Shown: in pieces, positions 45,806 to 56,312 of the stretch
Position numbering within the stretch: the stretch's first letter is position 1
Layout: each line of letters opens with the position of its first letter
NCBI RefSeq assembly: GCF_002205635.1
Contig: NZ_NISJ01000009.1
Span: 1-64,000 of the forward strand
Origin: Sphingopyxis witflariensis
Lineage (GTDB): Bacteria; Pseudomonadota; Alphaproteobacteria; Sphingomonadales; Sphingomonadaceae
Direction of reading: 5' to 3'
DNA length: 64,000 nucleotides
The notes under the pieces: generated by a model
What the model was told of the DNA's origin: nothing
The model's input: only the letters and a program-made list of their open reading frames with translations
Databases searched by the model: none
Program-made: the position numbers and the translations under genes

Positions 45806-46749
45806 GCCGAAAACAGGCGCCGCACCGCTTCGGGCGCCTCATCGAGCAGGCGGTGCGCCAGCGCCCCGGCGTCGCCCGCGCCGGTCACCAGCACATGCCC
45901 CGCGGCATGTTCGGCGCCATCGTCCGAAAAAATCTCGGCATCGAGGCGCAGCGATCCGTCGGCACGAAAATGCGCATAGGCCGCAACCGGCGAGCGGCAA
46001 TCGCCACCCAACGCCGCCAGAAAAGCGCGCTCAGCAGCGACGGCGACATGGGTCGGCGTATGATCGATCGCCGCGATCAGCGCGCGCACTTTATCGTCGT
46101 CGGACCGACATTCGATCCCGATCGCGCCCTGCGATGCCGCGGGCAGCAACAGGTCGGCGCCCTGCACCGCGCCGATGTCGAACATTTCCAGCCGGTCTAG
46201 CCCGGCGGCGGCGAGGAGGGTCGCATCGACATCACCCGCCGCGAGCTTGCCCAGCCGCGTCGCGACATTGCCGCGCAGCAGCGTGGTGACGATATCGGGG
46301 CGCAGCCGCTTCACCTGCGCGGCGCGACGCGGGCTGCTCGTCCCCAGTCGCGCGCCATGGGGCAGGTCGGCGATGCTCACGGCATCCACGCCTTCGCGCA
46401 CGACCAGCCGGTCACGCGGATCGGCGCGCTCGAGCATCGCGACGAGCGCGAAACGCGGATCGCGAAGCGTTTCGACGTCCTTCAGCGAATGAACCGCGAT
46501 GTCGATTTCATCGGCGTCGAGCGCCGCGTCGAGCTCGCGCGTCCACAATGCCTTGCCGCCAACCTCGGCCAGCGCGCGGTCCTGGATACGGTCGCCGGTC
46601 GCGGTCATCGGGACGATTTGCAGCGTGTCGGGCGCGATACCATGCACCGCAATCAGCGCCGAAGCCGCCATATTCGCCTGTGCCAGCGCGAGCGGCGACG
46701 CGCGCGTGCCGATGCGCAGCGGGTTTTCAGCAGTAGGAAGATCGGTCAT
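45802..46749 (-). CDS. hemC: Porphobilinogen deaminase (hydroxymethylbilane synthase)
   Basis: 315 residues. Typical HemC: LRIGTRASPLALAQANM at the start, VHSLKDVETLRDPRF for substrate binding, LGTSSPRRAAQVKRLRPD, and the dipyrromethane cofactor Cys in LAALGGDCRSPVAAYA. It polymerises four porphobilinogens into hydroxymethylbilane for haem and related tetrapyrroles. It is divergent from tsaD; the 243-base gap holds a long palindrome. Confidence 0.95.
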   Translation of the reverse strand: MTDLPTAENPLRIGTRASPLALAQANMAASALIAVHGIAPDTLQIVPMTATGDRIQDRALAEVGGKALWTRELDAALDADEIDIAVHSLKDVETLRDPRFALVAMLERADPRDRLVVREGVDAVSIADLPHGARLGTSSPRRAAQVKRLRPDIVTTLLRGNVATRLGKLAAGDVDATLLAAAGLDRLEMFDIGAVQGADLLLPAASQGAIGIECRSDDDKVRALIAAIDHTPTHVAVAAERAFLAALGGDCRSPVAAYAHFRADGSLRLDAEIFSDDGAEHAAGHVLVTGAGDAGALAHRLLDEAPEAVRRLFSA

Positions 46750-46818
46750 GCGATGCTGCTAGGGCTTGCGCGCGCGAAAAGAAAGACAGGGGATTCTGGG
46801 AACCGCCGCAGACATACC

Positions 46819-46909
46819 CGTCGCCCCCGCGAAAGCGGGGGCCGCTGGCAGCCTTGCCCAGCCCGCGCTGCGTAGGCCGATGACGGCCCCCGCTTTCGCG
46901 AGGGCGACG
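46819..46909. repeat. Long REP-like inverted repeat
   Basis: CGTCGCCCCCGCGAAAGCGG at the left and its near-complement at the right (GGCCCCCGCTTTCGCGAGGG, then CGACG) form a palindrome with about 25-bp arms and one mismatch. It lies in the divergent hemC/tsaD gap rather than at gene ends, so it is not simply a terminator. Confidence 0.75.
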
Positions 46910-46992
46910 GATATAGCGCCTCTGCGCGCAGCTTCTCATTCATCCGCCGCTTGCCCCCGTGCGCTCTACGCGCGTAAGGAACCCGCAACATT

Positions 46993-48027
46993 ATGACCAT
47001 CATCCTTGGCCTGGAATCGAGCTGCGACGAAACCGCGGCGGCGCTCGTCGATAGCGATCGGCGCGTCCTCGCGCACCGCGTCGCGGGGCAAGAGGCCGAA
47101 CATAGCCCCTATGGCGGCGTCGTTCCCGAGATCGCCGCGCGCGCGCATGTCGACCGCCTCGCGCCGATTGTCGAAGGCGTGCTCCAGGACGCCGGTCTCA
47201 CGCTCGCCGATGTCGATGCGATCGCCGCGACCGCCGGTCCCGGCCTGATCGGCGGCGTCATGGTCGGGCTCGTCACCGGCAAAGCGCTCGCGCACGCGGC
47301 GAACAAGCCGCTGATCGCGGTCAATCATCTCGAGGGTCACGCGCTGTCGCCGCGGCTGGTCGCGCCCGAGCTGCAATTTCCCTATCTGCTGCTGCTCGTC
47401 TCGGGCGGCCATTGCCAGCTGCTGCTCGTCAAGGGCGTCGGCGACTATCGCCGCCTTGCCACCACGATCGACGACGCCGCGGGCGAAGCCTTCGACAAGA
47501 CCGCCAAGCTGCTCGGTCTCGGCTATCCCGGCGGCCCCGCGGTCGAACGCATCGCACAGCAGGGCGACCCGCGCGCCGTGCCGCTTCCGCGTCCGCTGAT
47601 CGGCAGCGCCGAACCGCATTTCTCCTTCGCCGGACTCAAAAGCGCTGTCGCGCGCGCATCGGTGTCGGGCGCGCATAGCGTCCCCGACCTCGCCGCCTCA
47701 TTCCAGCAGGCGGTCGTCGACTGCCTCGTCGATCGCAGCCGCATCGCACTGACCGCCTGCCCCGAAGCCACCGCCTTCGTCGTCGCGGGCGGAGTCGCCG
47801 CCAATGGCGCGATTCGCGGCGCGCTCACCGAACTCGCGGCGCGCTTCGACAAGCCGTTTGTCGCGCCGCCCTTGTGGCTGTGCACCGACAATGGTGCGAT
47901 GATCGCCTGGGCGGGCGCCGAGCGTTTCGCCGCCGGGCTCACCGATCCGCTGTCGGTCGCTGCCCGCCCGCGCTGGCCGCTCGACCCCGAAGCCGAAGCC
48001 GTGCGCGGCGCCGGAGTGAAAGCATGA
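46993..48027 (+). CDS. tsaD: tRNA N6-adenosine threonylcarbamoyltransferase
   Basis: 344 residues of the ASKHA fold. [16 protein letters not shown] is the family start, the metal-binding HxxxH is in [12 protein letters not shown], and [26 protein letters not shown] and [13 protein letters not shown] follow. It transfers the threonylcarbamoyl group to A37 of ANN-reading tRNAs as the TsaBDE complex. Its stop overlaps the gpsA start (ATGA). Confidence 0.97.
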   Translation: MTIILGLESSCDETAAALVDSDRRVLAHRVAGQEAEHSPYGGVVPEIAARAHVDRLAPIVEGVLQDAGLTLADVDAIAATAGPGLIGGVMVGLVTGKALAHAANKPLIAVNHLEGHALSPRLVAPELQFPYLLLLVSGGHCQLLLVKGVGDYRRLATTIDDAAGEAFDKTAKLLGLGYPGGPAVERIAQQGDPRAVPLPRPLIGSAEPHFSFAGLKSAVARASVSGAHSVPDLAASFQQAVVDCLVDRSRIALTACPEATAFVVAGGVAANGAIRGALTELAARFDKPFVAPPLWLCTDNGAMIAWAGAERFAAGLTDPLSVAARPRWPLDPEAEAVRGAGVKA

Positions 48028-49019
48028 CGTCACATTATTCGCGTTTCGGCGTCGTCGGCGGCGGCGCCTGGGGCACCGCGCTCGCGCAGCTTCTAGCCGC
48101 CGAGGGCGCCCCCGTCCGCCTTTGGGCGCGCGAGCAAGAGGTCGTCGCGGCGATCAACGCCGAACATCGCAATCCCCTGTTCTTGCCGAACAGCGCGCTG
48201 TCGCCCTCGCTGACCGCCACCGCCGACCTTGCCGACCTCGCGCCATGCGACGCGCTGCTCATCGTCGTCCCCGTCCCCTATTTGCGCGCGGTCCTCGCCG
48301 ATCTTCCTGCGGGCGACGCGCCGCTGATCTTCTGCAGCAAGGGGATGGAGGCGGGCAGCTTCGCTTTCCCGATCGACATCGCGCGCGACATCGCGACATC
48401 ACGGCCGCATGCCGTGCTGTCGGGACCGACCTTCGCGCATGAGGTCGCCGCCGGGCTCCCAACCGCAATCACGCTGGCCGCCGCCAACCCCGATATCGCC
48501 ACCGCAATCGCGGGCTCGCTCGCGCGGCCGCATTTCCGCCCCTATGTCTCAACCGACGTCATCGGCGCCGAGATCGGCGGCGCGGTCAAGAATATCCTCG
48601 CGATCGCCTGCGGCATCGTCGACGGCGCCGGGCTCGGGCTCAACGCCCGCGCCGCGCTGATCAGCCGCGGCTTTGCCGAAATGACGCGCTTTGGCCTGTC
48701 GCGCGGCGCGCAGGCCGAAACCCTCGCCGGGCTCGCCGGGCTCGGCGATCTCGTCCTCACCTGCACCTCATCCAATTCGCGCAACTTCTCGCTCGGCCAG
48801 GGCCTGGGTCGCGGCGAAGCCGCCGCAACGCTGATGGCCGACCGCCGCACCGTCGCCGAGGGGGCATTCAGCGCGCCCGTCGTTGCAGCTGCCGCGCGCG
48901 CCGATGGCATCGACATGCCAATCACCGACGCCGTCGCCCGCCTCGTCGCGGGAGAGATCCGCGTGAGCGATGCCGTTCAGGCGCTGCTCAGCCGCCCGCT
49001 GCGACCCGAGGGCCGGTGA
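48024..49019 (+). CDS. gpsA: Glycerol-3-phosphate dehydrogenase [NAD(P)+]
   Basis: 331 residues starting at ATG 48024 inside the tsaD stop. The dinucleotide fold is [35 protein letters not shown] and the catalytic Lys in [17 protein letters not shown] are diagnostic, followed by [14 protein letters not shown]. It reduces dihydroxyacetone phosphate to glycerol-3-phosphate for phospholipid synthesis. Confidence 0.96.
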   Translation: MTSHYSRFGVVGGGAWGTALAQLLAAEGAPVRLWAREQEVVAAINAEHRNPLFLPNSALSPSLTATADLADLAPCDALLIVVPVPYLRAVLADLPAGDAPLIFCSKGMEAGSFAFPIDIARDIATSRPHAVLSGPTFAHEVAAGLPTAITLAAANPDIATAIAGSLARPHFRPYVSTDVIGAEIGGAVKNILAIACGIVDGAGLGLNARAALISRGFAEMTRFGLSRGAQAETLAGLAGLGDLVLTCTSSNSRNFSLGQGLGRGEAAATLMADRRTVAEGAFSAPVVAAAARADGIDMPITDAVARLVAGEIRVSDAVQALLSRPLRPEGR

Positions 49020-49110
49020 CGATGCTTATTCAGACGATACACATTCAATTGCCTGCCCCCACACGCCAAGCTAGACTGCCCTTCCGGGTGCAGCAGCAGG
49101 GGCGCAAGGC

Positions 49111-50634
49111 TTGAGCCAGACGGACAGCGCAGCCGCGCCCTCATCACCCGACACCCCGCCGCGCGACGCCGACACCGCGGCGCTGGCAAAGGGCGGACGC
49201 ACCAATTTCTTCGGATTCATCCTGCGCCTCATCGCGCGCCTGCCCTTTCTCTATGTTGCCGGCCGCTGGTACGGGCCTGAGGCGGTCGGGCGCTTCGCCT
49301 TTGCCGTGCTCGTCATCGAACTGGTCGCGCAGCTCGCGACACTCGGCCTCAAACGCGGCCTCGCCGAACAGCTGAGCGCCCCCGGGGCCGATCATCGCAT
49401 CGTCGTATGGGACGGCATATTCGTAGCCTTCCTCGCTTCGGCGTTCGGATCGCTGATCCTCTTCTTCCTGCCGGAACTCATGTACCCTGCGGGCGGGATC
49501 GACAGCACCGACCGCTGGATGGCGTTCCTCGTCTTTGCCATCGCGGGCGCCGAAGTCGCGCTCGCCGCCTGCGCCTATCGCTTCGATATCGGCGCGACGG
49601 TGCGCGCGCGGGCGATCGTCGAACCGTGGGTGATCAGCATCGCCGCCGCCGGATTCTGGTTCGTGTCGGTCCGCGACGGGCTGATGCTATCCTATGCCGC
49701 CGCGATGGTCGGCGCCTTCCTGACCGCGCTCTGGCCGATGATCCGCCATTATGGCGGCCCCGGCGTGTGGCGGCCGCACCCCGCGCATCTGATCGCAGTC
49801 GCACGGCGGAACGCCCCGCTGGCCGCCGCCGATGCGATCGAATGGGGGACGCGCCGGCTCGATCTGTTCATCCTCGGCCAGTTCACCTCGCCGACGATCT
49901 ACGGCATTTATTATATGGCGCAGCAGGTCGCGTCGCTGCCGCAGAAGCTCAAGACCAGCTTCGAGCCGATCCTTGGCCCCGTCATCACCCGCAACCTCGC
50001 CGAAAATCGTCTCGACGCCGTAGCCGCCCAAGTGAGTCAGGTCGGTTTCTGGATTATCGCTGCGCAAACCGGCGTCGCGCTCGCGCTTGGTATCCCGGGC
50101 GAAGCGGTGATGGGCCTCGTCGGCCCCGAATTCGTCAGCGGCACCGCAGCGCTCGCCTTCCTGCTCGCCGCCGAGGTCGTCGCGGCGACCGCAGTCGTCA
50201 GCGAAGCCGCGCTCGTCTATGTCGCGCGCCATCGCAATCTGCTGATCAGCCTCGCGACGCTCGCGCTGCAGGCGATTTTCAGCGTTGCGCTGATCCTGAT
50301 CGCCAAATCGATGGGATGGCCGCCCATCACCTATGCCGCCGCGGTCGCGCTGGCGCTGATGCTCGCGCTGGGTTTCGCTTCCGTCACCAAGGCGTGGCTG
50401 CTCGGCCGCCTGCTCGGCACCCCGGTCAACAGCCTGCGCTGGGCGCTCGTCTGGGCCACCGCGGGCGCCGCAGTGCTCGGCTGGGGAGCCACCCAGCTTC
50501 CCGAATGGGCCGAACTGTTGATCGGCGTTCCGGTGATCCTCGGCATCTATGCCTGGCTGATCTGGACCCGCGGTTTCGGCCCCGCCGACCGCGCGCTGTT
50601 CAAGAAACATCCTGAAGAGGCTGCGGCGGATTAG
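49111..50634 (+). CDS. Oligosaccharide flippase-like membrane protein (MOP/Wzx type)
   Basis: About 507 residues from a TTG start at 49111, which is uncertain. Twelve or more hydrophobic helices and the N-terminal pattern TNFFGFILRLIARLPFLYVAG followed by GPEAVGRFAFAVLVIELVAQ match polysaccharide flippases of the MATE/MOP superfamily. It probably moves a lipid-linked glycan across the inner membrane. No glycosyltransferase genes are adjacent. It ends just before a hairpin shared with the convergent kinase gene. Confidence 0.8.
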   Translation: MSQTDSAAAPSSPDTPPRDADTAALAKGGRTNFFGFILRLIARLPFLYVAGRWYGPEAVGRFAFAVLVIELVAQLATLGLKRGLAEQLSAPGADHRIVVWDGIFVAFLASAFGSLILFFLPELMYPAGGIDSTDRWMAFLVFAIAGAEVALAACAYRFDIGATVRARAIVEPWVISIAAAGFWFVSVRDGLMLSYAAAMVGAFLTALWPMIRHYGGPGVWRPHPAHLIAVARRNAPLAAADAIEWGTRRLDLFILGQFTSPTIYGIYYMAQQVASLPQKLKTSFEPILGPVITRNLAENRLDAVAAQVSQVGFWIIAAQTGVALALGIPGEAVMGLVGPEFVSGTAALAFLLAAEVVAATAVVSEAALVYVARHRNLLISLATLALQAIFSVALILIAKSMGWPPITYAAAVALALMLALGFASVTKAWLLGRLLGTPVNSLRWALVWATAGAAVLGWGATQLPEWAELLIGVPVILGIYAWLIWTRGFGPADRALFKKHPEEAAAD

Positions 50635-50636
50635 CT

Positions 50637-50663
50637 AGTCATCCCGGTATCGCCGGGATGACT
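50637..50663. terminator. Hairpin between convergent genes
   Basis: Perfect 11-bp arms AGTCATCCCGG (50637-50647) and CCGGGATGACT (50653-50663) with a five-base loop, centred in the 37-base gap between convergent genes. There is no long T-tract, so it may act as a weak bidirectional terminator or mRNA-end stabiliser. Confidence 0.6.
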
Positions 50664-50671
50664 ATAGAATC

Positions 50672-51670
50672 TTACGCCAGACGCGCGGCAATCTTCGCCT
50701 TGAGATCGGTCTGCGCCCGCGGACCGACCTGCGCGATAATTTCGCGCGCGCATACCGCGCCCATCGTCAGGCAATCGGTCATCGAGCGCCCCTGAGCATG
50801 ACCCGACAGGAAACCCGCCGCGAACAAATCGCCTGCGCCGGTGGTGTCGACGACCTCGTCGATCGGCTCGGCGCCGACTTCGGTCCGCACGCCGCCGGTT
50901 AGCGCGATTGCGCCATGCGCACCGCGTGTTACGACGAGCAGCGGCACCTGCGCCGCGACACTCGCCACGGCGGCTTCGAAATCTTCGGTTTCAGCGAGCG
51001 CGCAAATCTCGACCTCGTTCGCGAACAGGATGTCGAACAGTCCCTCGGCGATCAGCGCGCGAAAATCGGCGCCGTGGCGATCGATGATAAAGGCGTCGGA
51101 CAGGGTGAAGGCGACCTTGCGCCCCGCTGCGCGCGACACGTCGATCGCACGGCGCATCGCTGCGCGCGACAGTTCGGGATCCCACAAATAGCCCTCGAGA
51201 TAGAGAATTTCCGAATCGGCGATCCACGCCTCGTCGATCATCGCCTGTTCGAGCAGATGGCTCGCGCCGAGGAAGGTGTTCATCGTCCGCTGTCCGTCGG
51301 GGGTGACGAGGATCAGGCAGCGCGCGGTCGGCGCGCCTTCGGCCAGCGGCGGGGTTTCATAGGCGACACCCAACGCGCGCAGATCGTGAGTGAACACATG
51401 CCCAAGCTGATCGTCAGCGACCTGCCCGATAAAGCTGCAGCGCTGGCCCAGCACAGCCATGCCCGCGAGGGTATTCGCTGCGGAACCGCCCGACATTTCA
51501 ATCGCCGGGCCCATCGCGCTATATAGACGCTCCGCCTCTTCGGCATCGATCAGCCGCATCGACCCTTTGGTCAGGCCTTCGGATGTGATGAGCGCATCAT
51601 CGGCGCGGGCAATGACATCGACGATCGCATTGCCGATGGCAACAACGTCGAAACGGGCGGTGGAGGCCAT
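50672..51670 (-). CDS. Adenosine kinase-like PfkB-family sugar kinase
   Basis: 332 residues of the ribokinase/PfkB fold: VVAIGNAIVDVIARADD at the start, MSGGSAANTLAGMAVLGQ for substrate binding, and the catalytic Asp with anion hole in VVDTTGAGDLFAAGFLSG. Overall it resembles bacterial adenosine kinases (FANEVEICALAETED region), which make AMP from adenosine and ATP. Substrate assignment is by similarity only. Confidence 0.85.
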   Translation of the reverse strand: MASTARFDVVAIGNAIVDVIARADDALITSEGLTKGSMRLIDAEEAERLYSAMGPAIEMSGGSAANTLAGMAVLGQRCSFIGQVADDQLGHVFTHDLRALGVAYETPPLAEGAPTARCLILVTPDGQRTMNTFLGASHLLEQAMIDEAWIADSEILYLEGYLWDPELSRAAMRRAIDVSRAAGRKVAFTLSDAFIIDRHGADFRALIAEGLFDILFANEVEICALAETEDFEAAVASVAAQVPLLVVTRGAHGAIALTGGVRTEVGAEPIDEVVDTTGAGDLFAAGFLSGHAQGRSMTDCLTMGAVCAREIIAQVGPRAQTDLKAKIAARLA

Positions 51671-51780
51671 GAAAATTCCTGTCGGTGAGGGAAAAGATTG
51701 CGCGCGGCTTTAGGGATGGCGGCGCATCAAGGCAAGCGCGGCGCTTGACGCAGGCCGTCCCCCCGCGCCATCCCCTGTAA

Positions 51781-52473
51781 ATGACCCGCACCGTCCACGC
51801 TTTTCTCCTCGCGCTCAAGGATTTGCCGCACCCGCGCGTGCTTCGTATTCTCGCGCTGAGCCTCGCGCTTACCTTGCTGCTTCTCGCCGCCAGCGGCGCC
51901 GCAATCTTCTTCGCCGCGCGATGGGGGCTCGAACAGGGCCGATGGCTGGATGGCAGCGGCCTCGACATGGCGGGCATCCTTATCGCGCTGGGGTTGATCG
52001 CGGGTGGCTGGCTGCTCTTTCGTACCGTCGCAATCGTCGTCGTCGGCCTCTTCGCCGATGCAATCGTCGCCGATATCGAAGAGCGCCACTATCCGGGCGC
52101 CGCGCAGAGCGCGGTCGAGGTCGGATGGCGTCAAAACATCATGCTGGCGCTGGCATCCCTCGCACGCGTGATCGTCGGCAACCTGATCGCGATGCCCTTT
52201 TATATCCTGTTGCTCGTAACCGGAGTCGGCACGGTATTGCTCGCGCTGGCGGTCAACGCCGTCCTACTGGGCCGCGATCTTGAGGCGATGATTGGCGCGC
52301 GACACCCCGCCCGGCCGCGACTCGACCGGTCGGCGCGTTGGTCGCTCGGCCTGCTGTCTGCCGCAAGCTTCCTGGTCCCCGTCGCCAATTTGTTGGCGCC
52401 CATCCTCAGCGCCGCTATGGCCGTCCACCTGTTCCATCTGCGTAGCGACAACGAAAAGCGGGGCCTATCATGA
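51781..52473 (+). CDS. EI24/CysZ-like membrane protein
   Basis: 230 residues with four main hydrophobic segments and the EI24-domain layout (LFADAIVADIEERHYPGA between helices, then MLALASLARVIVGNLIAMPF). EI24/CysZ proteins include sulfate transporters and uncharacterised membrane proteins; the substrate is not known here. Its stop overlaps the start of the small lipoprotein gene (ATGA). Confidence 0.8.
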   Translation: MTRTVHAFLLALKDLPHPRVLRILALSLALTLLLLAASGAAIFFAARWGLEQGRWLDGSGLDMAGILIALGLIAGGWLLFRTVAIVVVGLFADAIVADIEERHYPGAAQSAVEVGWRQNIMLALASLARVIVGNLIAMPFYILLLVTGVGTVLLALAVNAVLLGRDLEAMIGARHPARPRLDRSARWSLGLLSAASFLVPVANLLAPILSAAMAVHLFHLRSDNEKRGLS

Positions 52474-52859
52474 TTCGAAACCCGATAACGCAAGACTGGC
52501 GCCTGAAGGCGAGTGTCGGGCTCGCCTTCCTACTCGCGGGCTGCTCGGGCGCCGCGATCCCGCGTGCAACCCCGCCGCGCGCCACCGCGCCGCCGCCGAC
52601 GATCGTCAAGCCGGTACAGAATAACAATCTGATCGGCAACAGCGCCGACGCGATCGGTCAGATGTTCGGCAAACCGCGCCTCGACGTCGCCGAGGGTGCC
52701 GGCCGCAAGCTGCAATTCGCCGGCACCGCCTGCACCCTCGACATTTATTTCTATGCCGCGCGCGCCGGCGCCGCCCCGGTAGCCACCCATGTCGACGCCC
52801 GCACCCCCGACGGTCGCGATGCCGAAGTCAACGGCTGCGCCAACACGCTGCGACGCTAG
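52470..52859 (+). CDS. Small predicted lipoprotein
   Basis: 129 residues with a lipoprotein signal: hydrophobic segment LKASVGLAFLLAGCSGAA with the lipobox LAGC near residue 25. A Pro-rich linker follows, then a compact domain with two further cysteines (GTACTLDIYFYA and NGCANTLRR) that may form a disulfide. The family is unknown, though GQMFGKPRLDVAEGAGRKLQ resembles SmpA/OmlA-like folds. It is translationally coupled to the EI24 gene. Confidence 0.75.
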   Translation: MIRNPITQDWRLKASVGLAFLLAGCSGAAIPRATPPRATAPPPTIVKPVQNNNLIGNSADAIGQMFGKPRLDVAEGAGRKLQFAGTACTLDIYFYAARAGAAPVATHVDARTPDGRDAEVNGCANTLRR

Positions 52860-52865
52860 CTGGCG

Positions 52866-53933
52866 TCATAGCGCCAGTTCGGCGAGCGCCCATCGCGCGG
52901 CGTCGGCGACCATATCCGATTCATCCGCAGCCAGCCGCTCAAGCACCGGCAGGAAGCGCGCATCGCCGCTGTTGCCTGCTGCGATCGCGGCATTGCGCAC
53001 CATCCGGTTCCGCCCGATCCGCTTGATCGGTGATCCCGAGAATATTGCGCGAAACTCGGTGTCATCAAGCGCCAGCAAATCGCCCAGCGACGGCGCCACC
53101 AGCTCGGCCCGCGGCAGGAAGGCGCGGTGTCGCGCCGCCGTGTCGGCGAATTTGTTCCACGGGCACACCGCGAGGCAATCGTCGCAGCCATAGATGCGGT
53201 TGCCGATCGCACGGCGAAACTCGACCGGAATCGGCCCGTCATGCTCGATGGTGAGGTAAGAGATGCAGCGCCGCGCATCGACGCGGTACGGTGCGGGAAA
53301 CGCCTGCGTCGGGCACGCATCCTGGCACGCCGAACAACTGCCGCAACGATCGCGCCCCGGCTGGCTCGATGCCAGATCGAGCGTCGTGTAAATCGCCCCC
53401 AGAAACAGCCAGCTGCCATGGTCGCGACTGACCAAATTGCTATGCTTGCCCTGCCAGCCGAGCCCCGCAGCCTCCGATAGTGGCTTTTCCATCACCGGCG
53501 CGGTGTCGACGAACACCTTGACCTGGGCATCCTTCACTTCAGCGACCAGCCAGCGCGCGACCGCCTTCAACGCCTTTTTGACGACGTCATGATAATCGGC
53601 GCCCTGCGCATAGACCGAGATTCGCCCATGTGTCGCATGCTCCGCCAGCGCCAGCGGGTCGTGCGTCGGCGCGTAGCTCATGCCCAAAGCGATCACCGAC
53701 CGCACTTCAGGCCACAGCCCCTTGGGCGAGCCGCGCTGCGCCGCGCGGCTTTCCATCCAGATCATGTCGCCATGGCACCCATCGGCGAGCCATTCGCCCA
53801 ACCGCGCCGCAGTCTGCGGCGCTGCATCGGCATCGGCGATGCCGAACGCGACAAAGCCGTGCGTGCGCGCGACATCGGCAAGCCGCTGTTCCAGCGATGA
53901 CGTTTCCGGCGAGGGCAAGGGGTTCGCAACCAT
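52866..53933 (-). CDS. queG: Epoxyqueuosine reductase
   Basis: 355 residues from the ATG at 53933; an upstream ATG at 53951 is possible. The cobalamin-binding N-terminal region holds [20 protein letters not shown] and [13 protein letters not shown]. Two 4Fe-4S clusters are bound by [18 protein letters not shown] and [16 protein letters not shown]. The C-terminal part has HEAT-like repeats. It reduces epoxyqueuosine to queuosine in tRNA. It converges with the lipoprotein gene. Confidence 0.95.
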   Translation of the reverse strand: MVANPLPSPETSSLEQRLADVARTHGFVAFGIADADAAPQTAARLGEWLADGCHGDMIWMESRAAQRGSPKGLWPEVRSVIALGMSYAPTHDPLALAEHATHGRISVYAQGADYHDVVKKALKAVARWLVAEVKDAQVKVFVDTAPVMEKPLSEAAGLGWQGKHSNLVSRDHGSWLFLGAIYTTLDLASSQPGRDRCGSCSACQDACPTQAFPAPYRVDARRCISYLTIEHDGPIPVEFRRAIGNRIYGCDDCLAVCPWNKFADTAARHRAFLPRAELVAPSLGDLLALDDTEFRAIFSGSPIKRIGRNRMVRNAAIAAGNSGDARFLPVLERLAADESDMVADAARWALAELAL

Positions 53934-53982
53934 TGGCGCTCTATACGCCAAGCGCTTGTCCGTGCCATAGTTTGCACGTGCA

Positions 53983-54957
53983 ATGATCGGGGACCGGGGT
54001 TTGAGCGATTATAGCGTCGAGGCGACAGGCCTCACCAAATATTTCGGCGCCTTCAAGGCGGTCGACAATGTGTCGCTCGAAGTGCCGACGGGCAGCATCT
54101 ACGGCGTCCTCGGCCCCAATGGTGCAGGCAAGACGACGACGCTGCGCATGATGTTGGGAATCATCGACCCCGACGCAGGCAGCAGCCGCCTCTTCGGCGA
54201 TCAGCGGCCGCAGGCGGTGCGCCACCGCATCGGCTATCTGCCCGAAGAACGTGGACTGTATCCCGGCATGAAAGCACGCGAAGCGATCGCCTTCATGGGC
54301 GCGCTGCGCGGCCTCGACTGGCGCGAGGGACGCCGCCGCGCCGCGACCTTCATGACCGAACTTGGTCTCGAACGCGTGATCGACGAGAAAATCCGCAAAA
54401 TGTCGAAGGGCATGGCGCAGATGGTCCAGCTGATCGGATCAATCGTTCATGCCCCCGACCTGATCGTCCTCGATGAACCTTTCTCGGGGCTCGACCCGGT
54501 CAATCAGGAACGGCTCGAACTGCTGGTGAAGCGCGAGCGCGACCGTGGCGCAACGATTCTCTTCTCCACCCATGTCATGGCGCACGCCGAGCGCCTGTGC
54601 GACCGGATCGCGATCATCGCGCGGTCGCAGCGCCGCTTCGAAGGCACGGTCGATGAAGCCCGCGCGCTATTGCCGATGCAGGTGCGCTATACCCCGCGCG
54701 ACAGCCGCGATGCTGCGGGAATCGCCGCAATCCTGCCGGCTACCGCCGAACGGCACGGCGACGCTTGGCATTTCGCGATTGAAGACGCCGATGTCGAACC
54801 CCTGCTCTCGCGAATCACCGCCAGCGGCCATGGCGTCACCGGCCTGTCGATCACCCGCCCCGCACTCCACGACGCCTTCGTCCATATCGTCCGTCAGGTG
54901 GATGCGGGCTTCGCCGCCGATGCGACCTGCGACGCGGTGCAGGAGGCGCTGGCATGA
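53983..54957 (+). CDS. ABC transporter ATP-binding protein (NatA-like)
   Basis: 324 residues; the start at ATG 53983 could instead be TTG 54001. Walker A is [15 protein letters not shown], the signature region is degenerate ([16 protein letters not shown]), and Walker B is [14 protein letters not shown]. The C-terminal 80 residues form the DUF4162-type extension found in NatA-like exporters. With the permease that follows (ATGA overlap) it should form an ABC-2 exporter; the substrate is unknown. Confidence 0.9.
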   Translation: MIGDRGLSDYSVEATGLTKYFGAFKAVDNVSLEVPTGSIYGVLGPNGAGKTTTLRMMLGIIDPDAGSSRLFGDQRPQAVRHRIGYLPEERGLYPGMKAREAIAFMGALRGLDWREGRRRAATFMTELGLERVIDEKIRKMSKGMAQMVQLIGSIVHAPDLIVLDEPFSGLDPVNQERLELLVKRERDRGATILFSTHVMAHAERLCDRIAIIARSQRRFEGTVDEARALLPMQVRYTPRDSRDAAGIAAILPATAERHGDAWHFAIEDADVEPLLSRITASGHGVTGLSITRPALHDAFVHIVRQVDAGFAADATCDAVQEALA

Positions 54958-56234
54958 CCCCTTTTCTGCGCAGCATGTTCGTCGTCGCGCGCCGTGACCT
55001 GATCTCGATCGTCGCGACGCCGACCTTCCTCCTCTTCCTCTTCGCGCCCTTGTTCATGCTCGCGGTCGGCGCGCTTGGCGGCATGGGCGCGTCGCAGCTC
55101 GCCGACAGCGCGCGGGGCGCGGGCCGGATCGTCGCGGTGATCGATGCGTCCGACATCGAGGCGGCGCGCGACGCCGATGCACGGCTGCGCACCGCCTTCG
55201 GTCGCCCACCCGCAACGCTCGAGCTGCGCGTTGCCGGGCCGGTCCCCGCCGACCCCGTCGCCATCGCGCGCGAAAAGGGCAGCGACACTTATGCGGTGCT
55301 GAGCGGCCCGCTCGCCACCCCGCGCATCGTCGAACGCGAGCCGGACAGCAGCGCCGGCCGTTATCTCGCCCTGCTCGCGAGCGAGGTTTTGCGGACTCGC
55401 ACCACCGGCGCAGCCCCACCGATCACCCCGCGCTTTGAGAATCTTGCGAGCGGCGGAACCAGCATCGCGGCGCAGCAGTCGATGGGCTTCGCCGCAGTCT
55501 TTGCAATCTTCCTCCTTACCCTCCTCCTCGCCGGCCAGACCGTCGGCTCGCTCGCCGAGGAAAAGGGCAATAAGGTCATCGAAATCCTCGCCGCGGCGGT
55601 TCCGCTCGAAAGCGTGTTTCTTGGCAAGCTGCTCGGTATGCTCGGGGTCGCGATTCTCTTCATCGCCTTTTGGGGCGGTGTTGCGGTCGCGGGCGGGTTC
55701 GCCTTCGCGACACAGATCGATCCCGCGGCCATCGCCGCCGCCGGAGCGGCGAGCAAGCCCGCGATCGCCCTGACCGCCGCACCGGCCAGCGGCTGGGCCT
55801 TTTTTCTCGGCGTCGGATTTTGCTATTTCCTCCTCGCCTTCCTGTTGCTCGGCGCGGTCTTCCTGGGTGTCGGCGCCCAAGCGGCGACGGTGCGCGAGAT
55901 TCAGATGCTCAGCCTGCCGATCACCATTTTCCAGGTCGGAATGTTCAGCCTGTCGGCCGCAGCGGCAGGCGCGCCGGGCAGCAATCTTGCACGCTTTGCG
56001 CAAATTTTCCCTTTCTCCTCGCCCTTTGCGATGGCGGCACGCGCGGCGACCGACGAAGCTAGGGCGGTGCATCTTCTCGCGCTCGGCTGGCAGGCGATCT
56101 GGGTCGCAATCGTCATCTTCCTGTCGGTACGGCTGTTCCGCGCCGGGGTGCTGAACAGCGGCGGCGGCTGGAAATTCTGGCGGCGGTCGCGCGCGGCGGC
56201 GGACGGAGAGGCCAGCTTGTCCCAGCGTCATTGA
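54954..56234 (+). CDS. ABC-2 type permease (NatB-like)
   Basis: 426 residues. One N-terminal helix (FLLFLFAPLFMLAVGALGG) is followed by a large extracytoplasmic domain of about 130 residues. Five further helices cluster in the C-terminal half (FAAVFAIFLLTLLLAGQTVG onward), with LAEEKGNKVIEILAAAVP, the signature loop of ABC-2 exporters. It is coupled to the ATPase gene. A long antisense ORF across this gene was rejected. Confidence 0.88.
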   Translation: MTPFLRSMFVVARRDLISIVATPTFLLFLFAPLFMLAVGALGGMGASQLADSARGAGRIVAVIDASDIEAARDADARLRTAFGRPPATLELRVAGPVPADPVAIAREKGSDTYAVLSGPLATPRIVEREPDSSAGRYLALLASEVLRTRTTGAAPPITPRFENLASGGTSIAAQQSMGFAAVFAIFLLTLLLAGQTVGSLAEEKGNKVIEILAAAVPLESVFLGKLLGMLGVAILFIAFWGGVAVAGGFAFATQIDPAAIAAAGAASKPAIALTAAPASGWAFFLGVGFCYFLLAFLLLGAVFLGVGAQAATVREIQMLSLPITIFQVGMFSLSAAAAGAPGSNLARFAQIFPFSSPFAMAARAATDEARAVHLLALGWQAIWVAIVIFLSVRLFRAGVLNSGGGWKFWRRSRAAADGEASLSQRH

Positions 56235-56312
56235 CAAAGCTGTCAACAGTGGCATTCTGCAACTGATCGAGCCGACGGCGGCAAACGCTGCGGCGAGTCT
56301 AGCAGAGAGAGG

